33,028 nucleotides of DNA, taken from positions 1-33,028 of the forward strand of contig CACBGS010000011.1 of assembly GCA_902538855.1 (NCBI GenBank), in the 5' to 3' direction. Position 1 is the first letter of the stretch. Each line of letters opens with the position of its first letter. Of the stretch, positions 16,507-25,312 are shown piece after piece. Position numbers and translations under genes: made by a program. The stretch is from an uncultured Coxiella sp. Lineage in GTDB: Bacteria; Pseudomonadota; Gammaproteobacteria; Comchoanobacterales; Comchoanobacteraceae. The notes beneath the pieces were generated by a model, which worked only from the letters and a program-made list of their open reading frames with translations, did not search any database and was not told where the DNA came from.

Positions 16507-16965
16507 ATGCGTGTTTACTTTAATGTTCTTGTTTGTGCCCTGGTATTAATATTGGGTAATGCTGTGTTTGCAGAGGTAAATACTGTGGTGATACCTGATC
16601 CTGCAAAAAAGCCACCCTCGCAGCAGGAGCGTATCAGGAAGTTGAATAATAACAGTAAAGTATCCCCATCTGCTTATGATCCTATTTATATACTGCTTGG
16701 CACGGCTGAGGGTGTGATTAAGGCAGTATGTTTGTTGGCAGGCTGTATGCTGGCTGCTTGGTCAGCTGTGAATTTGATACGGCATTTGCAAAATCCACAC
16801 CAATACACTATTTCATATGCCTTAGGGGGTATGATATTTAGTGTGTGTTTGTTTGCTATTGCTTATTTGCAACAACCTGTGGTGAATGCACCAAAGCAGT
16901 CTAAGAAAGCTAGTAGAATATCTCAGCCGAGAAGTTCTAATGTCCAGCAAACGCCAGTTTTATAA
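16507..16965 (+). CDS. Small exported protein with two membrane helices, IcmD/DotP-like
   Basis: The 152-residue product has an N-terminal signal sequence (about 1-22, cleavage likely after AFA), a Pro/Lys/Asn-rich linker, a hydrophobic helix (about 68-90), the polar turn RHLQNPHQ, a second hydrophobic helix (about 104-122), and a basic Ser/Gln-rich tail. Two helices separated by a short polar loop with an H-x2-NP pattern recall the IcmD/DotP protein of the Dot/Icm type IVB secretion system, and more generally small pilin-like membrane proteins. This similarity was judged by eye from memory of the family. No other secretion gene is adjacent: it stands between the corB-like gene and adk. The start is ATG 16507 although no strong ribosome site precedes it. 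Confidence 0.6.
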   Translation: MRVYFNVLVCALVLILGNAVFAEVNTVVIPDPAKKPPSQQERIRKLNNNSKVSPSAYDPIYILLGTAEGVIKAVCLLAGCMLAAWSAVNLIRHLQNPHQYTISYALGGMIFSVCLFAIAYLQQPVVNAPKQSKKASRISQPRSSNVQQTPVL

Positions 16966-16990
16966 CTATTATTAACTAAGAGGAGTTATT

Positions 16991-17641
16991 TTGAAAATAC
17001 GTTGTCTTTTAATAGGGGCGCCAGGTTCTGGTAAGGGAACTCAGGCGGCTTTCTTAGCAGAAAAGCTAAAAGTGCCAGTGATAACAACAAGCCAAGTAAT
17101 CAGGGATTCATTACAAGAAGATAATGCCTTTGCTGCAAATCTTAAACAGACTATTGCACAGGGTAAGCTTATTGATGATGCGTTAATGTGGGAAATGTTG
17201 CAGCGTCGTGTTAGCTTAGAGGATTGTCGTGATGGCTTTATTCTTGATGGTTTTCCAAGAACAGAGCGGCAATTGGCTTTTATGTTAGCTGCAGATGTTA
17301 GTATTGAAGTGATGCTGTATATTGATGTGCCTGATGAGGTTATTATGCAGAGATTAGCAGGTAGGCGGGTACATCCATCTTCACAGAGGGTATATCATAT
17401 TGAGTTTAATCCGCCCAAGCAATATGGTGTTGATGATGTAACAGGTGAGCCTTTGGTGCAAAGAGATGATGATAAGCCTGATGTTATTGTATCACGTTTG
17501 ATGACTTTTCGTGCAGAGACTATGCCGGTTATAGATTGGGCAAGTCATGGCCATGCTTGTTTGCAAAAAATGCTGGTAGTGGACGGTAGTAGACCCTTAG
17601 CAGATATCCGTGATGAGATATTATCTCATTGGTCTGATTAG
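16991..17641 (+). CDS. adk: Adenylate kinase
   Basis: Catalyses ATP + AMP = 2 ADP in the cytoplasm. The 216-residue protein has the P-loop GAPGSGKGTQAAFLA (about 9-23), ITTSQVIRDSL (AMP site region), DGFILDGFPRTERQ (AMP binding), GRRVHPSSQRVYHIEFNPP (start of the long LID domain) and RDDDKPDVIVSRL. A long LID without zinc cysteines is the usual Gram-negative form. It starts with TTG at 16991, supported by AGGAG five bases upstream and by the absence of any ATG before the P-loop. Confidence 0.95.
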   Translation: MKIRCLLIGAPGSGKGTQAAFLAEKLKVPVITTSQVIRDSLQEDNAFAANLKQTIAQGKLIDDALMWEMLQRRVSLEDCRDGFILDGFPRTERQLAFMLAADVSIEVMLYIDVPDEVIMQRLAGRRVHPSSQRVYHIEFNPPKQYGVDDVTGEPLVQRDDDKPDVIVSRLMTFRAETMPVIDWASHGHACLQKMLVVDGSRPLADIRDEILSHWSD

Positions 17642-17681
17642 TAAAGTTGTAATTATTATATCCTTAGAAAAAATTCTATTT

Positions 17682-17721
17682 GCTTAAGTTAGTGCTCTGC
17701 TTTGTTGGCGCTCTCTTAAGC
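17682..17721. repeat. Interrupted inverted repeat between adk and mraZ
   Basis: GCTTAAG (17682-17688) and CTTAAGC (17715-17721) form a perfect 7-bp outer stem. After a 2x2 mismatch, AGTGC and GCGCT pair with one G-T wobble, and a 12-base loop closes the hairpin. No T tract follows in either direction, so a terminator role for adk is uncertain. The rest of this 243-base gap holds the mraZ promoter and operator described separately. Confidence 0.4.
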
Positions 17722-17813
17722 TTATTAATATCCCGTTAATACAATATTCTAGTAGATTATGCTATTTTTATGTAGCTGAATTTATTGTTTTTTGTGTCAT
17801 CTTATATCCTGCA

Positions 17814-17849
17814 GTGGGTTAATTGGTTGACTGGTGGTGAAATATGGTG
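17814..17849 (+). promoter_or_regulatory. Putative MraZ operator (about 10-bp-spaced TGG repeats)
   Basis: GTGGG, TTGGTT, GTGGTG and ATGGTG have their TGG cores at 17815, 17824, 17835 and 17845, spaced 9, 11 and 10 bases. MraZ is known to bind tandem GTGG-type direct repeats one helical turn apart upstream of its own gene. Here the repeats overlap the promoter at 17827-17856, which fits autorepression of the division cluster. Confidence 0.5.
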
Positions 17850-17856
17850 CTAATAT
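17827..17856 (+). promoter_or_regulatory. Promoter of the mraZ division/cell wall cluster
   Basis: TTGACT (17827-17832, 5/6) and TAATAT (17851-17856, preceded by TGC as in extended -10 promoters) are 18 bases apart. Transcription would begin near 17863, about 22 bases before the mraZ start. The spacer contains two of the TGG repeats proposed as MraZ sites. Confidence 0.55.
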
Positions 17857-17884
17857 GTAATTAAGTGGCGTTTTATGGATAAAA

Positions 17885-18349
17885 GTGGTGTCGTTTCGAG
17901 GTGTTAGTATGTGCAACGTTGACGCGAAAGGTAGGTTTGCTATACCCACCAAGTACCGTGCTATGTTGCATGAAATGTGTGCAGGAGCATGTGTTATGAC
18001 TATTGATACCGATGATGCGTGTTTGCTGTTATATCCGTTGCCGACATGGGAAGCTATAGAGACGCAATTACAATCTCTGCCAAGTTTAAATCCAAAAGTG
18101 AGAAGGATTCAGCGTTTACTCATTGGTCATGCAAGTGAATGTGAACTTGATGGTCAAGGTAGATTGCTGCTGTCTAGTATACTTAAAGATCATGCAGCTT
18201 TAGGGAAAAAGCTCATGCTTGTAGGTCAGGGTAAGAAGTTTGAGCTTTGGAGTGAAGATAATTGGCTTGCAAAACGCGAAGATTGGTTGCAAGCAGGTAA
18301 GGCTGATACAGAAGGGGTGCCGGATGAGCTTTCCAGTATTTCAGTCTAG
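17885..18349 (+). CDS. mraZ: MraZ, transcriptional repressor of the dcw cluster
   Basis: MraZ is a dodecameric AbrB-fold DNA-binding protein that represses its own cluster. The 154-residue protein shows two SpoVT-AbrB-like halves: NVDAKGRFAIPTKYR (about 10-24) and ELDGQGRLLLSSILKDHA (about 82-99), plus RRIQRLLIGHASE between them and VGQGKKFELWSEDNW at the end. Start is GTG at 17885 (or 17888), with GGA five bases upstream; the nearby ATG at 17875 is out of frame. The end overlaps no gene; rsmH follows after 28 bases. Confidence 0.95.
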   Translation: MVSFRGVSMCNVDAKGRFAIPTKYRAMLHEMCAGACVMTIDTDDACLLLYPLPTWEAIETQLQSLPSLNPKVRRIQRLLIGHASECELDGQGRLLLSSILKDHAALGKKLMLVGQGKKFELWSEDNWLAKREDWLQAGKADTEGVPDELSSISV

Positions 18350-18377
18350 TTGTGTAAAGCCTATTGTAGGTGAGGGT

Positions 18378-19313
18378 ATGAATAGTAAGCCAGATAGTAG
18401 CACGCATGTGCCAGTTATGTTGCGAGATAGTGTGCAAGGTTTGGTTACCAATCCTGATGGGCAGTATTTAGATGCAACTTTTGGACGTGGTGGTCATACC
18501 AATGCATTATTAGAGCTGCTTTCTCCGAAAGCGAGATTATGGGTATTAGATCGTGATCCACAAGCAATAGCAGTCGCACGTAACTTGGCTTTAAGAGATA
18601 AGCGTATTCGTGTATTGCATGGCAGTTTTTCCCAGCTTTCTGATTTACTCCCGATACCTGTGGGGCGTCCTTTTTTAGATGGAGCCTTATTTGATTTAGG
18701 TGTTTCAAGTCCTCAGCTGGACCAAGCCGATCGTGGTTTTAGTTTTCAGCAAGATGGCCCTCTAGATATGCGTATGGATAACCAGCAAGGTCTTTCTGCT
18801 ATGGAATGGTTGGAGCGTGCCAGTGTTGCTGAGCTAAGCTATGTTATCTCCAATTATGGCGAAGATCCTTATGCCGAGCAGGTTGCTGAGAAAATTGTCG
18901 CTACTAGAGCTGAGCGTCCTATAAAAACAACAAAAGATTTGGTGTCAATTATTCTAAGCGTCTATCCTGGAGTAAGTAAAAAACGTCATCCAGCAACAAA
19001 AGTTTTTCAAGCTATACGTATGCACATTAATGATGAGCTTGATGAAATTACCAAAGGTTTGCCTATGATAATAGAGCGACTGAAACCTGGATCAAGATTG
19101 GTTACATTAAGTTATCATTCGCTAGAGCACACTTTGGTGGCTCGTATTATCAAACAACGATCGTCTTCAAGTAACATGGCTGTTGAGCTGACCCCTAACC
19201 TGCCTCAACTTAAGCGACTTGGGCGTGCAGTTCGTGCTTCTCATAATGAGTTGCAGCATAACCCGCGTGCCCGATCCGCTTTGTTACGAATCTGGGAGGT
19301 ATCTGGTGTATAA
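18378..19313 (+). CDS. rsmH: 16S rRNA (cytosine1402-N4)-methyltransferase RsmH (MraW)
   Basis: RsmH transfers a methyl group from SAM to N4 of C1402 in the ribosomal P site. The 311-residue protein has HVPVMLRDSVQGL at the N-terminus, LDATFGRGGHTNALL (SAM-binding loop, about 33-47), VLDRDPQAI, FDLGVSSPQLDQADRGFSFQQDGPLDMRMD, and KVFQAIRMHINDELDEI and TLSYHSLEHTLV near the end. ATG 18378 gives the normal family length. The open frame extends upstream inside mraZ but without family similarity. The stop region is overlapped by the ftsL start. Confidence 0.97.
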   Translation: MNSKPDSSTHVPVMLRDSVQGLVTNPDGQYLDATFGRGGHTNALLELLSPKARLWVLDRDPQAIAVARNLALRDKRIRVLHGSFSQLSDLLPIPVGRPFLDGALFDLGVSSPQLDQADRGFSFQQDGPLDMRMDNQQGLSAMEWLERASVAELSYVISNYGEDPYAEQVAEKIVATRAERPIKTTKDLVSIILSVYPGVSKKRHPATKVFQAIRMHINDELDEITKGLPMIIERLKPGSRLVTLSYHSLEHTLVARIIKQRSSSSNMAVELTPNLPQLKRLGRAVRASHNELQHNPRARSALLRIWEVSGV

Positions 19314-19632
19314 AGCACAAACCCTTAATCGTTATTCTTTTATTCCATTACATATTGGTACTCGCTGGTTTTGGCATAGTATTGCTATGATCTCTGTAAT
19401 ATCGCTATTGAGCCTTGTGTATGTAAAATTTAGTATTAAGCATAGTGTGATGCAGCGCTCTGTATTGCAAAAAGCTAAAAATAGTGCTCTTGCTAAACAG
19501 GATGCATTATTATCAGAGCAAGCTTATCTGCTTAGCCCTGCAGTTTTGAAACACAACGCTAAAGTTCATGCAGGTATGCACTTGCCAACAAAGCGTTCAA
19601 TTGTTAAAGTTGCTGTATCTGAAAAAGCATAA
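19306..19632 (+). CDS. ftsL: Cell division protein FtsL
   Basis: FtsL is a single-pass inner-membrane protein that forms the FtsQLB complex. The 108-residue product has a short cytoplasmic start, one membrane helix (about 25-45, AMISVISLLSLVYVKF) and a periplasmic helix suited to a coiled coil. It starts with GTG 19306, with GGGAGG exactly six bases upstream, and overlaps the rsmH stop by eight bases. Sequence similarity is low, as usual for FtsL; the call rests on size, topology and position between rsmH and ftsI. Confidence 0.85.
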   Translation: MYKAQTLNRYSFIPLHIGTRWFWHSIAMISVISLLSLVYVKFSIKHSVMQRSVLQKAKNSALAKQDALLSEQAYLLSPAVLKHNAKVHAGMHLPTKRSIVKVAVSEKA

Positions 19633-19635
19633 TTG

Positions 19636-21291
19636 ATGCAATTATCACGTAAAATTCGTTTTTTTATACCTGCTTTAGTTTACTCTTTAGTGAGTTTTTT
19701 GTTGGTGTATATGTTGTGGACGCTCGCGGTTGATAAGCGTGATTTTTTAATAAATCAAAGTAAACTACGTGTGGAAAGAAAACGTATAATCTCGCCAAAA
19801 AGACAAAAGATACTGGATAGAAATGGCAATATTCTGGCTATTAGTCTACCTAAGACCAGTTTTTGGGTGCATCCTGAAAAATTATTACTCAATAAACAAG
19901 ATTATAGTAGTGTTGCCAAGATTTTTCATAAGGATGTTGCTAAGTTTAAACGCATGCTTGAAAATAATAAAAATAAAAGCTTTATGTACTTGGCAAGACA
20001 TCTTGATAATAATCAGGCTCAGTCTATCCTAAAACATAATATAGATAACTTACATACCATTGATGAGTACTCACGCTCCTATCCAGAAGGGGCATCTATG
20101 TCACAAATATTAGGTTTTACCAATGTGGATGGTAATGGTCTTGAGGGTGTTGAGCTGGCAAAAGATAAGCAGTTACTTGGTGAGGCAGGCTATAAGCAGA
20201 TGATAGTCAATCGTTACGGGCAAGAAGTTGAAACCTTATCTAAGTCTATGGCTGTGCCTGGACATGATGTGGTGCTGACAATTGATAAAGAATTACAGCA
20301 TGCAGTTTATAGTGCTTTACAAGATGGTGTGGCTAAAGCTCAGGCAAAGTCTGCAGTTGCGATAGTTGTTGATGTTGCATCAGGGGATATTCTTGCAGCG
20401 GCTAATTATCCTTCCTTTGATCCAAATGCGCGTGAGAAACAGTTGTCTCATGCTAAGAATAGGGTTTTTACAGACCTTATAGAGCCCGGTTCTATGTTTA
20501 AGACTATTGCTATGGGCTATGTATTAGATCACTCTGATGTGAAGCTTGATGATGTTTGGGATACCTCTCCAGGTGTGCTAACCCTAGGGTCGAATACCGT
20601 AGAGGATGTGCGTAACTATGGTAAGCTTAAAACACAAGATATTTTAGTTAAGTCAAGTAATATTGGGATGTCTAAATTGATTCAGCGTACGGACGGTTTT
20701 CCACAGTGGTTAAAGTCACAGTTACATATTACTAAAAAGAATGCCATTGGCTATCCTGGTGAAGTGGCTGGTAGTGTGGCATCGATTAAAAATGGTGATG
20801 ATTTTGGTTTGGCTACTCTATCTTTTGGTTATGGTGTCAATCTTAGTGTTGCACAACTAGCAAAATACTATGCCGCTATTGCTAATGATGGTTTGGTAAA
20901 GCCTTTACGTTTAATTAAGGTGGAGCAGCAAAAAGATAAATCCTATCGTATTTTTACCAAAAAAACTGCACGTAAGTTGCGTTTGATGCTACAGCGTGCT
21001 GTGTCGGTGTATGGTACGGGTAAGTTAAGTACTGAATGGGGTGGTGAAGTTGCTGGTAAAACTGGGACGACCTATTTGCATACCCCCAATGTGGGTTATG
21101 ATAAAAATAATTATGTTGCTTCTTTTGCAGGCTTTGCTCCTGTTGATAAGCCTAAGTATGCGGTTGTAGTGGTTGTATTTGAGCCAGCGGCAAAGAGACA
21201 TTTTGGTGGTCAGGTTGCTGCACCAATTTTCTCAAATATTATGTTTAATGCCATGTATTTAATAACAGGTTTGCAAAAGTCTGTGGACTAA
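19636..21291 (+). CDS. ftsI: Peptidoglycan transpeptidase FtsI (PBP3)
   Basis: A septal class-B penicillin-binding protein anchored by one N-terminal helix (about 9-31). The 551-residue sequence shows the non-catalytic pedestal domain and the transpeptidase domain with EPGSMFKT (SxxK with the active Ser), SSNIGMSK (SxN) and GKTGTTY (KTG). GLEGVELAKDKQL and NRYGQEVE match the class-B linker region. The start ATG 19636 comes three bases after the ftsL stop (a TTG lies at 19633); the ribosome site is weak, suggesting coupling. It works with FtsW, encoded later in the cluster. Confidence 0.96.
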   Translation: MQLSRKIRFFIPALVYSLVSFLLVYMLWTLAVDKRDFLINQSKLRVERKRIISPKRQKILDRNGNILAISLPKTSFWVHPEKLLLNKQDYSSVAKIFHKDVAKFKRMLENNKNKSFMYLARHLDNNQAQSILKHNIDNLHTIDEYSRSYPEGASMSQILGFTNVDGNGLEGVELAKDKQLLGEAGYKQMIVNRYGQEVETLSKSMAVPGHDVVLTIDKELQHAVYSALQDGVAKAQAKSAVAIVVDVASGDILAAANYPSFDPNAREKQLSHAKNRVFTDLIEPGSMFKTIAMGYVLDHSDVKLDDVWDTSPGVLTLGSNTVEDVRNYGKLKTQDILVKSSNIGMSKLIQRTDGFPQWLKSQLHITKKNAIGYPGEVAGSVASIKNGDDFGLATLSFGYGVNLSVAQLAKYYAAIANDGLVKPLRLIKVEQQKDKSYRIFTKKTARKLRLMLQRAVSVYGTGKLSTEWGGEVAGKTGTTYLHTPNVGYDKNNYVASFAGFAPVDKPKYAVVVVVFEPAAKRHFGGQVAAPIFSNIMFNAMYLITGLQKSVD

Positions 21292-21353
21292 TGGTTGATG
21301 TTATTGATGCTTTGTTATAGTATTAGTGTAACCTTGTTTATTATGTGTTCGTA

Positions 21354-22925
21354 ATGAAAAAAGTCGATTCTGAATCGTATATAGAACGTAGTGTAACACC
21401 GTTTTTGACACTACATGAGCTGCTACATCCATTTGTAGAGCTGCCTAAAAAATTTGATAGGGAAATTATTGGTATTACCACTGACAGTCGTTTGGTAAAG
21501 CCTGGTTTTGTTTTTATTGCTCATAAGGGCTATGGTAAGTACGATGGTAGAGATTTTATTCAGGATGCATTATTATCTGGTGCTGTTGCTATTGTCTCAG
21601 AGCTTAGTTCAGATCAGGATACAAAAACCAGCTTGCTGATGCCGGCACAACAAAAAAATGCTTTAGTTCCTCATGTGCAAGTCTCAGGACTTACAAAGAT
21701 TATAGGTCATATTGCTGCTAGTTTTCATCAGCAGCCATCAAGGCAGATGCAACTTTTTGGTGTTACTGGGACTAATGGTAAAACGACTATTACTACTTTG
21801 CTTGCGCGTGCACTGAATAAACTGCAAGTAAAGACCGCTCAGATAGGCACTCATGGTCAAGGTTTAAGAGACGATGGTCTTACTTACACAGGTGTTACTA
21901 CACCTGGCCCTGTTGCCCTGCAGACTATATTGGCTGATATGAGAGATGCCTCTTGTGAAGCTGTCGCTATGGAAGTCTCATCACATGGTATTGCGCAGCA
22001 TAGAGTGGTTGGTGTTGATTTTGATACCCTTATTTTATCTAATGTTGCTAGAGATCATTTGGATTTTCATGGTGATCTTGCTACTTATAGAGCGGTTAAG
22101 CGCAGTCTGTTAACAGATTACTCCGCTAGAAATCTTATTATAAATATTGATGATAGTATGGGTAAAGAGGTTTGTCGTAATTATAAGGGATCTGCGCAGA
22201 TAATTGGTTATACTATGCAAAAATCAGATGTCTTGTATTATGAGAATACTGTGCGGGCTCATCAGGTGGATGCTAGTCTAGAAGGCATACAAATGTTGGT
22301 ATCCTACAAGGATAATACTTGCAAGCTTAAGACCAAACTTGTAGGTAGTTTTAATGCTTATAATCTTTTGGCTATTGTAGCTGCATTAATTAGTATGGAT
22401 TTCACTTTAGAAGAGGCTGTTGATGCCCTGAATGATGTTGCGCCAGTTGTTGGAAGAATGGAGATATTTGGTGGTGGTGATAAGCCTTTAGTAGTGGTGG
22501 ATTATGCTCATACGCCGGCAGCGCTTGAAGAAGTTTTATTAAGTTTGCAACGTTATTGTGAGAGAAAGCTGATCTGTGTTTTTGGTTGTGGTGGTGATAG
22601 AGATAAAGGTAAGCGTAAATTGATGGGGCAGGTTGCCGAACGTTATGCTGATCACATTATTATCACTGATGATAACCCAAGGCATGAGGCTAATAGTTCT
22701 ATTGTGGCTGATGTGCTTAAAGGGGTTTTCTGTCCTTGGGCTGTGCAGGTAATACATGATAGGACAGAAGCAATTGTAGAAGCGGTCAGTAATGCTCACG
22801 CAGGTGATGTTGTGCTTATCGCGGGTAAGGGTCATGAGAACTATCAGATTATTGGTGATGAGAGATTCTCTTTTTGTGATAAAGAAAAAGTACAGTTTTT
22901 ATTAAATCTAAAACCGGAAAATTAG
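21354..22925 (+). CDS. murE: UDP-MurNAc-L-Ala-D-Glu : meso-diaminopimelate ligase MurE
   Basis: Adds the third residue of the stem peptide in the cytoplasm. The 523-residue protein has TTDSRLVKPGFVFIA (UDP-sugar domain), GVTGTNGKTTITTLLARAL (ATP loop), AMEVSSHGIAQHRV, NVARDHLDFHGDLATYRAVKRSLL (contains the carbamylated-Lys region), and DDNPRHE. The DNPR motif is the established marker for meso-diaminopimelate as substrate, so the cell wall is of the standard Gram-negative type. Start ATG 21354 is preferred over GTG 21345. A 62-base gap separates it from ftsI. Confidence 0.96.
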   Translation: MKKVDSESYIERSVTPFLTLHELLHPFVELPKKFDREIIGITTDSRLVKPGFVFIAHKGYGKYDGRDFIQDALLSGAVAIVSELSSDQDTKTSLLMPAQQKNALVPHVQVSGLTKIIGHIAASFHQQPSRQMQLFGVTGTNGKTTITTLLARALNKLQVKTAQIGTHGQGLRDDGLTYTGVTTPGPVALQTILADMRDASCEAVAMEVSSHGIAQHRVVGVDFDTLILSNVARDHLDFHGDLATYRAVKRSLLTDYSARNLIINIDDSMGKEVCRNYKGSAQIIGYTMQKSDVLYYENTVRAHQVDASLEGIQMLVSYKDNTCKLKTKLVGSFNAYNLLAIVAALISMDFTLEEAVDALNDVAPVVGRMEIFGGGDKPLVVVDYAHTPAALEEVLLSLQRYCERKLICVFGCGGDRDKGKRKLMGQVAERYADHIIITDDNPRHEANSSIVADVLKGVFCPWAVQVIHDRTEAIVEAVSNAHAGDVVLIAGKGHENYQIIGDERFSFCDKEKVQFLLNLKPEN

Positions 22926-22928
22926 TTT

Positions 22929-24284
22929 ATGCGTTTAGCTGATATAGCTTGCCATCTAGGTGGATCGCTAGATGACGAGCGCCTCTGCTCTGGGTATGCT
23001 ATTGATACAAGAAATATTAAACCAGGACAAATATTCCTTGCTTTTCGAGGTAGCCGAGTTGATGGGCATGATTATATAGCTGCTGCTAGAGAAGCAGGTG
23101 CAATTGCGGCTATTGTAGAGGAGTTACAAGCCGATCCGCTTGTACAAATCAAAGTAGCTGATATCATGCAAGCTACCATATCCTTGGCACGCTATTATAG
23201 AAGTCTTTGGGTTAATACCAAAGTGGTAGCAATCACAGGTAGTGCTGGTAAAACTACAACAAAAGAAATGCTTAGCCATGTTTGTGCGGCCTATAAAACA
23301 ACTTATGCAACTTTTAAAAATCAGAATAACTTGCTTGGATTATCGCTAACATTACTTAATAATATAGACATGTCAGCTTATGTTGTACTTGAGCTTGGAA
23401 TTAATGCTCCAGGTGAGATGCAAGAATTAGTTGAACTGGCCCAGCCAGATATTGCTCTAATAACCAATATTGGTGCTTGTCATCTAGAAGGCCTCGGTAA
23501 TGAGGAGACTATAGCAAGGGAAAAAGCTTTGATTTTTTCAACTTTGACAAAAGAGGGTGTTGCTATATATGATGCTGATAGTCCTTATAAGCAGATATTT
23601 GCAGCCGCTGGCGTACAGGCTAAGCAGCTTACCTACTCACAACAAGATACCCAAGCCCAAGTGTTTTTACAGCATGCAGATGCCCAAGCTGATGTCTGCT
23701 ATCGTTTTAGCTTTGTATATGCTGCTGAGGTATTAAGTTTTGCCTTATCTATTCCTGGGAGATACCAGGTTTTTAATGCGCTTAATACTGCTTTAGTTGC
23801 TATGTCATTGGCTGTTCCTGTAGATGTTATACAGAAGCAACTAAGAAGTTTTGCTGGCACCAAGCAACGTTTTGAGATGATGACGCTTGCTGATGGCAGC
23901 CTATTTATTGACGATGGGTATAATGCAAATCCTTATGCATTGCGTGCTGTATTGAGTACGGTAGCTGAAATTAAGCGGCAAAGAAAATGTTTGGTATTTG
24001 CCGATATGTTAGAGCTTGGAGAGCAATCTGCGCAGATACATAAACGTGTGGGAGAGCAGCTATCTCAATATGGTATTACCCATCTTATCACTTTCGGTGA
24101 TATGGCTAAGTTAGTATATGAGAATGCTAATGGTATGTGTGCACAGCACTGTAGCAGTATTGAGGATGTTGTCGTAGCGCTAAAAAATATTTTAGGCTCT
24201 GAAGCTGTGGTGTTAGTAAAAGGTTCGCGTGGTATGCATTTGCAGCAGGTAAAAAATGCCATTATAGATCAGGTTGAGGTATAA
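22929..24284 (+). CDS. murF: UDP-MurNAc-tripeptide : D-Ala-D-Ala ligase MurF
   Basis: Adds D-Ala-D-Ala to the UDP-MurNAc-tripeptide. The 451-residue product contains YAIDTRNIKPGQIFLAFRGSRVDGHDY (N-terminal substrate domain), ITGSAGKTTTKEML (ATP loop), ELGINAPGEMQ, ITNIGACHLEGLG, and IDDGYNANPYALRA with VFADMLELG in the C-terminal domain. It starts three bases after the murE stop and mraY follows two bases after its own stop, so it lies within one operon. Confidence 0.96.
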   Translation: MRLADIACHLGGSLDDERLCSGYAIDTRNIKPGQIFLAFRGSRVDGHDYIAAAREAGAIAAIVEELQADPLVQIKVADIMQATISLARYYRSLWVNTKVVAITGSAGKTTTKEMLSHVCAAYKTTYATFKNQNNLLGLSLTLLNNIDMSAYVVLELGINAPGEMQELVELAQPDIALITNIGACHLEGLGNEETIAREKALIFSTLTKEGVAIYDADSPYKQIFAAAGVQAKQLTYSQQDTQAQVFLQHADAQADVCYRFSFVYAAEVLSFALSIPGRYQVFNALNTALVAMSLAVPVDVIQKQLRSFAGTKQRFEMMTLADGSLFIDDGYNANPYALRAVLSTVAEIKRQRKCLVFADMLELGEQSAQIHKRVGEQLSQYGITHLITFGDMAKLVYENANGMCAQHCSSIEDVVVALKNILGSEAVVLVKGSRGMHLQQVKNAIIDQVEV

Positions 24285-24286
24285 AA

Positions 24287-25300
24287 GTGTATAGTGTGTT
24301 TTTCGCAGTAACATTATCTTTTTTGTTAATACTGTTAACAATGCCAGTTTTAATTAAGTTCTTAACAAAAATGAAAATAGGGCAGATGATACAAGAAGAT
24401 GGTCCTAAGCATCAGCAAAAAAAACATACACCTACTATGGCTGGCGTTTGGCTAATTAGTGTTATGGCTTTGGTAAGTGTATTATTTGCGCGTTTATATA
24501 ATGTCATGCTGTGGCTGGTGCTTACTGTTATGCTTTTGCATATGCTTGTAGGTATGGTTGATGATTTTGCAAAGTTATACTATCAAAATAATGATTTTGG
24601 CCTGCGTGCAAGAGATAAGTTTTTACTACAGCTATGCATTGCTGTTGTTGCTGTTGCTGTATGGCAGTATTGTTTTGTGCATGCTGATTATTCTTTAGTA
24701 ACTTTTCAGTTCCCTGGTTTGGGTTATTATGCTTTGGATTTAGGTTATCTGTATCCTGTATTTGCAGTTTTTATGATTGTGGGTAGTAGTAATGCGGTTA
24801 ACCTGACGGATGGTTTGGATGGATTGGTTAGTATTCCTGTGGTCTGTGTATGTCTTGGTTTGGCTATGTGTATTATCTTGCCCCATGCAGATACAGCCCT
24901 TTGGCAGCATGCTGCCTACCATAAGGATGTTTTTGATTTGTTATTTGTACTTGCTGCCTTGGTGGGTGTTGTTCTAGGTTTTTTATGGTTTAATTGTTAT
25001 CCCGCTGAAGTTTTTATGGGCGATTCTGGCTCTTTAGCTATTGGTTCTGGTTTGGCCACTATTGCTATGATACTTAAGGTGGAGATGTTATTTGCTTTGC
25101 TAAGTGCATTATTTGTACTTGAAGTATGTAGTGTGCTTATACAGGTTTTATATTTTAAAAAAACAGGTGCACGATTTTTTAAGATGGCACCTATTCATCA
25201 TCATTTTGAATTGTCTGGTTGGGCTGAGACAAAGGTTGTTACACGTTTTTGGTTGATCAGTATAGCTTTTTTGTGTATAAGTACTATGATGATGCTTTAA
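24287..25300 (+). CDS. mraY: Phospho-N-acetylmuramoyl-pentapeptide transferase MraY
   Basis: Integral membrane enzyme making lipid I from UDP-MurNAc-pentapeptide and undecaprenyl phosphate. The 337-residue protein has about ten hydrophobic segments and the motifs DGPKHQQKKHTPTMAG, GMVDDFAKL (Asp pair that binds magnesium), NAVNLTDGLDGL, EVFMGDSGSLAIGSG and PIHHHFELSGW. It starts with GTG 24287, with GAGG seven bases upstream. It is slightly shorter than the roughly 360 residues usual in enteric bacteria, the loss being at the N-terminus, which lacks the first loop residues seen there. Confidence 0.95.
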   Translation: MYSVFFAVTLSFLLILLTMPVLIKFLTKMKIGQMIQEDGPKHQQKKHTPTMAGVWLISVMALVSVLFARLYNVMLWLVLTVMLLHMLVGMVDDFAKLYYQNNDFGLRARDKFLLQLCIAVVAVAVWQYCFVHADYSLVTFQFPGLGYYALDLGYLYPVFAVFMIVGSSNAVNLTDGLDGLVSIPVVCVCLGLAMCIILPHADTALWQHAAYHKDVFDLLFVLAALVGVVLGFLWFNCYPAEVFMGDSGSLAIGSGLATIAMILKVEMLFALLSALFVLEVCSVLIQVLYFKKTGARFFKMAPIHHHFELSGWAETKVVTRFWLISIAFLCISTMMML

Positions 25301-25312
25301 ATTGAGGGGTCA

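Noticed and set aside
18240-18377. N-terminal extension of rsmH into mraZ
   Set aside because: The extra 46 residues have no RsmH similarity; ATG 18378 gives the usual length.
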